Shown piece by piece: positions 1 through 5,490 of a stretch of 5,490 nt of DNA (positions are counted from its first letter, which is position 1; each line of letters opens with the position of its first letter). Location of the stretch: the NCBI GenBank assembly GCA_027625125.1, contig JAQBXG010000118.1, positions 1 to 5,490 on the forward strand. Direction: 5' to 3'. The notes beneath the pieces are model-generated. The model ran no database searches. It was not told the DNA's origin and saw only the letters and a list, made by a program, of their open reading frames with translations. The stretch is from Pseudomonadota bacterium (GTDB lineage: Bacteria > Pseudomonadota > Alphaproteobacteria > UBA2966 > CAIVPW01). The position numbers and the translations under genes are program-made.

Positions 1-1307
1 GGAACCGGATTGTCGAGGAGGCCGCCGCCGCGCCGCCGCCCAAGGGCGTCGGCGTCGGCCGTGGCCGGGCGATGCGGCTGGAGCCGATGGCGGGCGCGGC
101 CGCCGACCTGCCGCGCGCGGTCACCGGCGTCGCCGAATTCGACACGGTCACCGGCGGCGGTCTGGTGCCCGGCGCGGCGGTGCTGCTGGGCGGCGAGCCG
201 GGCATCGGCAAATCGACGTTGATGTTGCAGGTTGCAGCGCGGGTCGCGACCGGGTCCGGCGCGCCGGTGATCTATATCACCGGAGAGGAAGCGGTCGAAC
301 AGATTCGCCAGCGCGCCCATCGTCTGGGCCTTGGCGCCGCGCCGGTGCAACTGGCGGCGGCGACCGGCATTCACGACATCCTCGCGACTCTGGACGAGGC
401 TTTGCCCCGCGTCGTCATCATCGATTCGATCCAGACGATGTTTACCCCGGAGCTGGATTCCGCCCCCGGTTCGGTGGCCCAGGTGCGCGGCTGCGCGGCT
501 GCGCTGATCGCGCAGTCGAAACGCCAGGGCAGCACGCTGGTGCTGCTGGGCCACGTCACGAAGGAGGGGCTGATCGCCGGCCCGCGGGTGCTGGAACATA
601 TGGTCGATACGGTGCTGACCTTCGAGGGCGAGCGCGGCCACCAGTTCCGCATCCTGCGGGCGACGAAGAACCGCTTTGGTCCCGCCGACGAAATCGGCGT
701 GTTCACGATGACCGCCGCGGGACTGGAGGAAGTCGCCAATCCGTCGGCGCTGTTCCTGCCCGAGGGCAGCGGCGCGACCAGCGGATCGGTCGTGTTCGCC
801 GGCGTCGAGGGCACGCGCCCGTTGCTGGTCGAGATTCAGGCGCTGGTTGCGCCGTCGACGCTGGGCACGCCCCGGCGCGCCGTCGTCGGCTGGGACCAGT
901 CGCGGCTGGCGATGGTGCTGGCCGTGCTGGACGCCCGCTGCGGCGTCTCGCTCGCCGACCGCGACGTATACCTGAACGTGACCGGCGGGTTGCGGGTGGC
1001 CGAACCGGGACTGGACCTGGCCGCGGCCGCCGCGCTGACATCTTCGCTGAACGGCCAACCGGTTCCGGTCGGCACGGTGGTGTTCGGCGAGGTGGGCCTG
1101 TCGGGCGACGTGCGTCCGGTCAGCCAGGAGGAACTGCGACGCAAGGAGGCCGCGCGCCTGGGGTTCGGCACCGCCTGGTGCCCGGTGCGGCGGAAAGGCA
1201 GCGCCGGCGGCGACGGCGTCGTCGAATTCGGCCACGTCGCCGAACTGGTCGCCCGCATTGGCGGTCAACCCGGCGACGTGCGGCCGATTCGCCGGCGGGA
1301 GGCCTGA
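1..1307 (+). CDS. radA: DNA repair protein RadA (Sms), 5' partial
   Basis: RadA is a RecA-like ATPase that acts in the cytoplasm on recombination intermediates, promoting branch migration with RecA. The reading frame is open from the window edge: the first full codon is at base 3, and bases 1-2 (gg) fit the end of a Trp codon. The visible protein opens NRIVEEAAA, matching the segment just after the N-terminal four-cysteine zinc finger of the family. The ATG at 72 is therefore internal, and roughly 25-30 residues including the zinc finger lie upstream. About 434 residues are visible, consistent with a family length near 455-460. Walker A GEPGIGKST is at 192-218, Walker B VVIIDS at 411-428, and the RadA-specific KNRFG motif at 666-680. 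The C-terminal Lon-protease-like domain covers about 822-1265, with GLSGDVRPV at 1095-1121. In the family this domain is structural rather than proteolytic. The stop TGA is at 1305-1307, one base before cvpA. All motifs visible are intact. Confidence 0.96.
   Translation, partial: NRIVEEAAAAPPPKGVGVGRGRAMRLEPMAGAAADLPRAVTGVAEFDTVTGGGLVPGAAVLLGGEPGIGKSTLMLQVAARVATGSGAPVIYITGEEAVEQIRQRAHRLGLGAAPVQLAAATGIHDILATLDEALPRVVIIDSIQTMFTPELDSAPGSVAQVRGCAAALIAQSKRQGSTLVLLGHVTKEGLIAGPRVLEHMVDTVLTFEGERGHQFRILRATKNRFGPADEIGVFTMTAAGLEEVANPSALFLPEGSGATSGSVVFAGVEGTRPLLVEIQALVAPSTLGTPRRAVVGWDQSRLAMVLAVLDARCGVSLADRDVYLNVTGGLRVAEPGLDLAAAAALTSSLNGQPVPVGTVVFGEVGLSGDVRPVSQEELRRKEAARLGFGTAWCPVRRKGSAGGDGVVEFGHVAELVARIGGQPGDVRPIRRREA
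1270..1295 (+). other. Inverted repeat just upstream of the cvpA ribosome-binding site
   Basis: CCGGCGA (1270-1276) and TCGCCGG (1289-1295) are perfect 7-base complements separated by 12 bases. The arms lie in the last codons of radA and end two bases before the GGGAGG of cvpA. No T-run follows, so it is not an intrinsic terminator. It could affect translation initiation of cvpA, but such stems arise by chance in sequence this GC-rich, so a role is only a guess. Confidence 0.3.
1297..1302 (+). promoter_or_regulatory. Ribosome-binding site for cvpA
   Basis: GGGAGG lies six bases before a TTG codon at 1309-1311, inside the final codons of radA. It is the strongest Shine-Dalgarno match near any start in the window and decides the cvpA start. 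The frame is also open further upstream, to a TTG at 1258 that lies well inside radA. Confidence 0.75.
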
Positions 1308-1308
1308 G

Positions 1309-1863
1309 TTGGGCAGCTACGGATCCCTTGCCGTCGACCTGGGCATGCTCGCGATTGTCATCGTCTCGGGACTGCTGGCCTATGCACGCGGGTTTGCGCG
1401 GGAGGCGGTGACCCTGGGCGCCCTCGCGGCGGCGGCGGCCGCGACCTTATTCCTGTTTCCGATCGCGTTGCCGCTGGCGCGGCAGGTCATCGGGTCGGAG
1501 GAAATCGCCGCCGGCGCGACCATCGCGCTGTTGTTCATCGCCGTGCTGGTGGCGGTGCTGCTGCTGGGCCCCCCGATCGCCGCCCGCATCGGCGGCAGCG
1601 ACGCCGGGTCCGTCGACCGCTGGCTGGGGCTGGGGTTCGGCGTGGCGCGCGGTGCGCTGATCATCGTGCTGCTGTACATGCTGCTGGCGTTCGCCGTCCC
1701 CGGCGGCGAATTGCCGCGGGTGGTGCGGGCGGCGCAATTGACGCCGCTGGTGGAAAACGCCGCGGAATGGCTGCTTTCGCTGGTGCCGCCGCGGTTGCGC
1801 GAGGATGTGGTACTGTCCGCCGCGTCCGCGGTTCCAGCGGTGCGGAGTCCGGTGTTTGCATGA
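1309..1863 (+). CDS. cvpA: CvpA family inner-membrane protein
   Basis: CvpA proteins are small polytopic inner-membrane proteins. The family is named for a requirement in colicin V production in E. coli, has been linked to envelope stress and bile tolerance, and often sits next to purF. Its molecular activity is not settled. From the TTG at 1309 the product is 184 residues, with four likely membrane helices at about 11-25, 33-56, 66-88 and 106-130. The family-typical RGFARE follows helix 1 (residues 27-32), and DRWLGLGFGVARG (103-115) leads into helix 4. The tail is short and mostly soluble. The TTG start is chosen because GGGAGG lies six bases upstream and the protein then starts shortly before helix 1. 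An ATG at 1345 would cut into helix 1, and the TTG at 1258 lacks support. The gene starts one base after the radA stop and overlaps purF by four bases, which suggests translational coupling within one operon. Confidence 0.88.
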   Translation: MGSYGSLAVDLGMLAIVIVSGLLAYARGFAREAVTLGALAAAAAATLFLFPIALPLARQVIGSEEIAAGATIALLFIAVLVAVLLLGPPIAARIGGSDAGSVDRWLGLGFGVARGALIIVLLYMLLAFAVPGGELPRVVRAAQLTPLVENAAEWLLSLVPPRLREDVVLSAASAVPAVRSPVFA

Positions 1864-3335
1864 TGCCGATTGACGACAGCTTTCACGACGAATGCGGCGT
1901 GTTCGGGATTTTCGGCCACGCCGATTCGGCCGCCCACACCGCCCTGGGCCTGCATGCGTTGCAGCATCGCGGGCAGGAGGCGGCCGGAATCGTCACTTTC
2001 GACGGCCAGCAGTTTCACGGCCACCGCAATCCCGGCCTGGTGGGGGAAACGTTCGACGCGCCGGTGGTGATGGATCGCCTGCGCGGCCACGCGGCCATCG
2101 GTCATGTTCGCTATTCGACTACGGGCCAGACGATCCTGCGCAACATCCAGCCGCTGTTCGCCGAGTTCGATTTTGGCGGCATGGCGGTCGCCCACAACGG
2201 CAACCTGACCAACGCCCGAACGCTGCGGCGCGAGCTGGTCAGCGGCGGCGCGATTTTTCAGTCGACTTCGGATACCGAAACGCTGATCCATCTGATCGCC
2301 ACCAGCCGCGCGAGTTCGGCAGCGGTGCAGCCGGCGATCAAGAACCCGAAAATCGTGCTGCGGGTCATCGACGCCCTGCGACAGATTCAGGGTGCCTATT
2401 CGCTGGTCTGCCTGACCGACAGCCTGCTGATCGGCGCGCGCGACCCATGGGGGGTGCGGCCGCTGATTCTCGGCGAGATCGACGGCGCGCACATTCTGGC
2501 GTCGGAGACCTGCGCGCTCGACATCATCGGCGCGACGTTCGTGCGCGATATCGCGCCGGGCGAAGTGGTCGTCATCGATTCGCAAGGGCTTCGCAGCCTG
2601 CGGCCGTTTCTGCCGGTGCCGCCCCGATTCTGCATCTTCGAGTATGTATATTTCGCGCGCCCCGACAGCGTTGTCGAGGGCGCAAACGTCTATGACGTGC
2701 GGCGACGGATCGGCGCCGAACTGGCGCGCGAATCGCCGGTCGCCGGCGCTGACGTCGTGACCCCGGTGCCGGATTCGGGCACGCCGGCCGCGATCGGGTA
2801 CGCCGCCGAGGCCCGGGTTCCGTTCGAGCTCGGCATCATCCGCAACCACTATGTCGGCCGCACGTTCATCGAACCGGCGGACCAGATCAGGCATCTGGGC
2901 GTGCGGCTGAAACACAATCCCAACCGCGCCGCGCTGGCGGGAAAAAAAGTGGTGTTGGTGGACGATTCGATCGTGCGCGGCACGACGTCGGTCAAGATCG
3001 TCGAGATGGTGCGCGGGGCCGGCGCGGCAGAAGTACACATGCGGATCGCCAGCCCGCCGACGGCCCATTCCTGTTTCTATGGCGTCGACACGCCGAAACG
3101 CGAAGACCTGATGGCGGCGAATCTGGACGTTGAAGGCATGCGCCGGGAAATCGGCGTCGACAGCCTGTCGTTTCTGTCGATCGACGGGCTGTATCGCGCG
3201 ATGGGTGAGCCGGGGCGCAACGCCGCCCAGCCGCAATTCTGCGATGCGTGTTTTTCCGGCGACTACGCAATCCCCCTCGTGGATCAGGAAGACAGCGAGC
3301 TGCCGCAACAACTGTCTCTGCTCGCCGAGGGCTAG
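1860..3335 (+). CDS. purF: Amidophosphoribosyltransferase (glutamine PRPP amidotransferase)
   Basis: PurF (EC 2.4.2.14) makes 5-phosphoribosylamine from PRPP and glutamine, the first committed step of de novo purine synthesis, in the cytoplasm. The product is 491 residues, normal for the family. The N-terminal Ntn-type glutaminase domain has Cys12 in ECGVFGIFG, so an 11-residue propeptide (MMPIDDSFHDE) is probably removed to expose the nucleophile. RYSTTG (84-89) and NGNLTN (113-118) complete the glutamine site. The phosphoribosyltransferase domain carries the PRPP loop VVLVDDSIVRGTT (364-376). Cys258, Cys405, Cys461 and Cys464 match the four [4Fe-4S] ligands of the Bacillus subtilis enzyme, so this is the Fe-S, propeptide-processed class, unlike E. 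coli PurF. The ATG at 1860 overlaps the cvpA TGA. The adjacent ATG at 1863 is an equally possible start. Only a weak GGAG (1844-1847) lies upstream, so coupled re-initiation is likely. An upstream extension of the frame inside cvpA is not conserved-looking and was excluded. Family feedback inhibition by purine nucleotides is expected; no operator is visible. Confidence 0.97.
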   Translation: MMPIDDSFHDECGVFGIFGHADSAAHTALGLHALQHRGQEAAGIVTFDGQQFHGHRNPGLVGETFDAPVVMDRLRGHAAIGHVRYSTTGQTILRNIQPLFAEFDFGGMAVAHNGNLTNARTLRRELVSGGAIFQSTSDTETLIHLIATSRASSAAVQPAIKNPKIVLRVIDALRQIQGAYSLVCLTDSLLIGARDPWGVRPLILGEIDGAHILASETCALDIIGATFVRDIAPGEVVVIDSQGLRSLRPFLPVPPRFCIFEYVYFARPDSVVEGANVYDVRRRIGAELARESPVAGADVVTPVPDSGTPAAIGYAAEARVPFELGIIRNHYVGRTFIEPADQIRHLGVRLKHNPNRAALAGKKVVLVDDSIVRGTTSVKIVEMVRGAGAAEVHMRIASPPTAHSCFYGVDTPKREDLMAANLDVEGMRREIGVDSLSFLSIDGLYRAMGEPGRNAAQPQFCDACFSGDYAIPLVDQEDSELPQQLSLLAEG

Positions 3336-3346
3336 TGGTGCGAAGC

Positions 3347-3366
3347 GTCCGCAGGCATTGCCGGAC
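3347..3366. other. Weak inverted repeat in the purF-der intergenic gap
   Basis: The 31-base gap between the converging stops (3336-3366) contains GTCCG (3347-3351) and CGGAC (3362-3366) around a 10-base interior, which could alternatively pair as GGC/GCC at 3354-3362. There is no T-run on either strand, so it is a poor intrinsic terminator. It may block one or both polymerases, or stabilise the der 3' end, but evidence for function is thin. Confidence 0.3.
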
Positions 3367-4800
3367 TCAAGTATTTGGTTTGATCCAATAGGCACCCGGG
3401 CGGCGGCGACCGTCGCCGCTTTTTCGCACATGCAGCCGGATCGGCACGCCCGGCAAATCGAACGCCTGGCGGAGGTCGTTGACGGCAAACCGCACCCACG
3501 ATGCCGGTATCGCTTTTGGCCGGCTCGCGAAGGCGACAAACGTCGGCGGCCGTACGCCCGCCTGGGTCACATAGCGCATCCGGTTCTCGCGGCCCTGGGT
3601 GGACGGCGGCGGGTGGCGCTCGACGGCCTCGGCAAGCCAGCGATTGAGCGCGCCGGTGCCGATGCGGGTGCTCCAAAGATCATGGGCCTTGACCACCGCA
3701 GGCATCAGCGTTGCGACGCCGGCGCCGGACAGGGCGGAAAACGTCACGACCGGCACACCCTGGACCTGCGGCAGCGATATGCCGAGCCGTTCGGCCAGCG
3801 CCAGGCGCACGGCGGCGCCGTCGGTCACCTGGTCCCATTTGTTCAGCGCGACGACCAGCGCCCGCCCCTCCTCCAGCGCCAGATTGGCGGTCGATAGATC
3901 CGCCCGCGCCATCTGCTCGGTCGCATCCAGCACCAGCACGACGACATTGGCCCGCGAGATAGCCCGCCGCGTGTCCGCCGCCGACATTTGCTCCAGCCGC
4001 CCGGCGACCTTGGCCTTGCGGCGCAACCCGGCGGTATCCATCAGCTGCACATGGCGACCGGCGAATTCCCATTCCACCGCGATCGCGTCGCGGGTCAGTC
4101 CTGGCTCCGGCCCGGTGATCAGGCGCTCCTCGCCGATCAGCCGGTTGATCAACGTCGATTTGCCGACATTCGGCCGCCCGACAATCGCCAGTCGCAACGT
4201 ACTTTCCGTTTCGGCCGCATCGGCGGCATTGGCGGCATCGGCGGCATCGGCGTCGTCGCCACCTTCGAACCGGTCGACGATTTCGTCGGCGTTCACAGAT
4301 TGGCGCGCGGCATCGCGGGCCGCCAGCGCCTCGTACAGGTCGGCAAGCCCCAGTCCATGCTCGGCGGAAATCGCCACCGGCTCTCCCAGTCCCAGACCAA
4401 ATGCTTCATAGAACCCGGCGTCGGCGGCGCGGCCCTCGCACTTGTTGGCGACCAGGATGACGTCGACATTGGCCGCCCGCACCCGCCGCGCGAAATCCTC
4501 GTCGGTGGGCGTCAATCCGGCACGGGCATCGACCAGCAACAGCGCCACGTCGGCATCGCGCAGGGCCGTTTCGGTTTGCCGCCACATGCGGTCGACCAGA
4601 CTGCCCGCCTCGCCCTCCTCGTAGCCGGCGGTATCAATCAGGTCGAATTCCAGCCCGCCCAGCGAACCGCGTCCCTCCCGGCGGTCGCGGGTGACCCCCG
4701 GGGTCGGATCGACCAGCGCGGATCTGCGCCCGGTCAGCCGATTGAACAACGTGGACTTGCCGACATTGGGCCGGCCGAGGATCGCGACCGTCAGTGCCAC
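3367..4800 (-). CDS. der: Ribosome biogenesis GTPase Der (EngA)
   Basis: Der is an essential GTPase with two tandem G domains and a C-terminal KH-like domain that assists late 50S subunit assembly in the cytoplasm. The product is 477 residues from the GTG at 4800, in the usual range for alphaproteobacteria. G domain 1 has GRPNVGKS (9-16), the switch Thr in PGVTRD (34-39), DTAG (56-59), NKCE (119-122) and SAEHG (145-149). G domain 2 has GRPNVGKS (208-215), PGLTRD (233-238), DTAG (255-258), NKWD (320-323) and SALSG (355-359). The KH-like domain covers about 370-460, with RPPTFV (417-422) and GVPIRLHVRK (451-460). The inter-domain linker has an Ala/Asp repeat at 182-197. The GTG start is chosen because MALTVAILGRPNVGKS matches the family N-terminus; the open frame further upstream overlaps bamB and looks non-coding. 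No Shine-Dalgarno sequence is visible, and bamB ends only four bases before, so re-initiation after bamB is likely. It converges on purF. Confidence 0.97.
   Translation of the reverse strand: MALTVAILGRPNVGKSTLFNRLTGRRSALVDPTPGVTRDRREGRGSLGGLEFDLIDTAGYEEGEAGSLVDRMWRQTETALRDADVALLLVDARAGLTPTDEDFARRVRAANVDVILVANKCEGRAADAGFYEAFGLGLGEPVAISAEHGLGLADLYEALAARDAARQSVNADEIVDRFEGGDDADAADAANAADAAETESTLRLAIVGRPNVGKSTLINRLIGEERLITGPEPGLTRDAIAVEWEFAGRHVQLMDTAGLRRKAKVAGRLEQMSAADTRRAISRANVVVLVLDATEQMARADLSTANLALEEGRALVVALNKWDQVTDGAAVRLALAERLGISLPQVQGVPVVTFSALSGAGVATLMPAVVKAHDLWSTRIGTGALNRWLAEAVERHPPPSTQGRENRMRYVTQAGVRPPTFVAFASRPKAIPASWVRFAVNDLRQAFDLPGVPIRLHVRKSGDGRRRPGAYWIKPNT
3403..3424 (+). terminator. Intrinsic terminator of the radA-cvpA-purF transcript, inside der
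   Basis: On the + strand GCGGCG (3403-3408) pairs with CGCCGC (3414-3419) around ACCGT, followed directly by TTTTT (3420-3424). The inner A/T and C/G could extend the pairing if the loop allowed it. This is a classic Rho-independent signal, ending 89 bases after the purF stop. It lies within the der coding sequence, over Der codons 459-466 (RKSGDGRR). On the - strand the hairpin is preceded by A residues and followed by GC-rich sequence, so it should not stop der transcription. The uncertainty is whether the T-run plus stem is selected for or a by-product of Lys, Ser and Arg codons in der. Confidence 0.65.
4212..4256. repeat. 9-base tandem repeat in der (about five units)
   Basis: On the + strand the unit cggcggcat recurs in register at 4221-4229, 4230-4238 (first base t) and 4239-4247. 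Degenerate copies flank these at 4212-4220 (one change) and 4248-4256. Read as der (- strand) the unit is gatgccgcc, encoding Asp-Ala-Ala with one Asn-Ala-Ala variant, in the linker between the two G domains (Der residues about 182-197). The 9-base length keeps the frame, so copy-number change by slippage would lengthen or shorten the linker without breaking the gene. Confidence 0.8.
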
Positions 4801-4804
4801 GGGA

Positions 4805-5490
4805 TCAGCGGAACGCGTGCAGGACGCCGCGGTCGTCCAGGATATACAGCGTTTCATCGGCGACGATCGGCGCCACCGAGACCCCGCCGCCGAGGCGCAG
4901 GGTGCCCAACAGACGGCCGTCATAGGGAGAAAGCGCCGTCACTTCGCCGGCGCTGGAGGCGAAGACCAGGCGATCCCCGGCCAGAACCGGTCCCGCCCAC
5001 TGGATCGGGTCCTCTCGCGCGGCCTCGTTTTCAAAGCGCGGCAGCTGGTGCACCCAGCGCACGCGGCCGTCGCTGCGCGAAACAGCAACCGCCTCGCCAT
5101 TGACGGTGACCGCAAAGATGAACTGGCCGGCGACCCACGGTGACTGCACCGACGCCAGGTCCAGTTCCCAGACGCCGGTGCCGGAACGCACGTCGATGGC
5201 CGCCATGCGGCCGGCGTGGCCGACGACAATCGCGAGGCCGCGGTCGATCACCGGCAAACCGGCAATATCGCTGATTTCCGCCAAGGCTGTCAGCCGGCCG
5301 GTGCGGGACAGCGAATCGCTCCACGCGACGCGGCCGTTTTCCGGCCGCAACGCGAAGATTTCGCCCGACGTATAGGGTGCGATGGCCAGGTCACCGACGA
5401 CTGCGGCGCTGGCGCCGCCCACCAGTCCCGCGACCTCCTGGATACCAACGTGACTCCACAGGATGGCGCCGGTCGCGGCGTCATCCGCAT
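4805..5490 (-). CDS. bamB: Outer membrane assembly lipoprotein BamB-like PQQ-repeat propeller, 5' partial
   Basis: BamB is a periplasmic, lipid-anchored beta-propeller that binds BamA in the complex inserting beta-barrel proteins into the outer membrane. The frame is open to the window edge (first full codon at 5488), so the ATG at 5422 is internal. The visible 227 residues are the C-terminal half. They show a series of PQQ-type propeller repeats ending in small-x-x-Asp/Asn-Gly-x-x-x-W or close variants: DDAATGAILWSH, ALRPENGRVAWSD, AIDVRSGTGVWELD, AVSRSDGRVRWVH, ALSPYDGRLLGTL, and a final LDDRGVLHAFR strand. No catalytic quinoprotein motif is evident, and none is expected for BamB. Signal peptide and lipobox would lie outside the window. 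Identity rests on the repeat pattern plus position four bases upstream of der, a pairing common in Proteobacteria. A different PQQ-repeat protein cannot be excluded from this half alone. It ends at the TGA 4805-4807 and probably shares a transcript with der. Confidence 0.88.
   Translation of the reverse strand, partial: ADDAATGAILWSHVGIQEVAGLVGGASAAVVGDLAIAPYTSGEIFALRPENGRVAWSDSLSRTGRLTALAEISDIAGLPVIDRGLAIVVGHAGRMAAIDVRSGTGVWELDLASVQSPWVAGQFIFAVTVNGEAVAVSRSDGRVRWVHQLPRFENEAAREDPIQWAGPVLAGDRLVFASSAGEVTALSPYDGRLLGTLRLGGGVSVAPIVADETLYILDDRGVLHAFR

Noticed and set aside
1258..1308. A longer CvpA starting at the TTG at 1258
   Set aside because: The extra 17 residues overlap the end of radA, look unlike the family N-terminus, and would ignore the well-placed GGGAGG before the TTG at 1309.
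1892..2695. A 267-codon + strand frame inside purF in another register
   Set aside because: It is Arg/Ala/Gly-rich without domains, wholly inside a gene with intact motifs, and typical of GC-rich shadow frames.
3295..3325. Inverted repeat GCGAGC / GCTCGC at the purF 3' end as a terminator for der on the - strand
   Set aside because: The loop is 19 bases and the sequence after it on the - strand (TGTCTTCC) is not a proper T-run. The arms lie in conserved-length purF codons, so chance pairing is the simpler reading.
1380..3539. A 719-codon open frame on the - strand, opposite cvpA, purF and the end of der
   Set aside because: Across purF it is codon-for-codon aligned with the sense frame, so it stays open as long as purF avoids TTA, CTA and TCA codons, which are rare at this GC content. 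Its translation is Arg/His/Ala-rich with no recognisable domain, while the purF strand has every family motif.
4801..4923. A longer Der starting at the ATG at 4923
   Set aside because: The extra 41 residues are Cys/Ser/Arg-rich and lie out of frame inside bamB. The family N-terminus matches the GTG at 4800.
3988..5103. A 371-codon + strand frame opposite der and bamB, with a Gly-Ile repeat
   Set aside because: It is the same aligned-antisense artefact, here of der. The Gly-Ile repeat is just the reverse reading of the 9-base repeat that encodes the Der linker. No start signal or domain supports it.

Overview
The window looks like a stretch of a GC-rich alphaproteobacterial chromosome. Third codon positions are strongly G/C, and the order radA-cvpA-purF, as I recall it from that class, is common there. 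The bamB-der pairing is also common in Proteobacteria. A Rhodospirillales-like host is plausible, but that is inference from memory of gene order. Coding density is close to 100%, with no insertion sequence, CRISPR array, tRNA, rRNA or other sign of mobile DNA.

Left half, + strand: radA (5' end cut by the window edge), cvpA and purF are tightly packed. cvpA starts one base after the radA stop, with a good ribosome-binding site inside the radA 3' end. purF overlaps the cvpA stop by four bases. They almost certainly share a transcript whose promoter lies outside the window. The products are a branch-migration and recombination ATPase, a four-helix inner-membrane protein, and the first committed enzyme of purine synthesis.

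Right half, - strand: bamB (5' end cut by the window edge) and der lie four bases apart and are probably cotranscribed. They encode an outer-membrane assembly beta-propeller and a double-GTPase 50S ribosome assembly factor.

The two operons converge at 3336-3366, a gap of only 31 bases. The best regulatory signal in the window is an intrinsic terminator (3403-3424) that reads on the + strand but lies inside the 3' end of der. The purF transcript should therefore end about 58 bases into der, giving overlapping 3' ends. A 9-base tandem repeat (4212-4256) encodes an Ala/Asp-rich linker between the two GTPase domains of Der.

I found no new biological system here. All five genes are conserved housekeeping genes with intact motifs. 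The items worth a second look are small: the overlapping terminator, the repeat-built linker, the non-ATG starts with coupled translation, and a hairpin just upstream of the cvpA ribosome-binding site.
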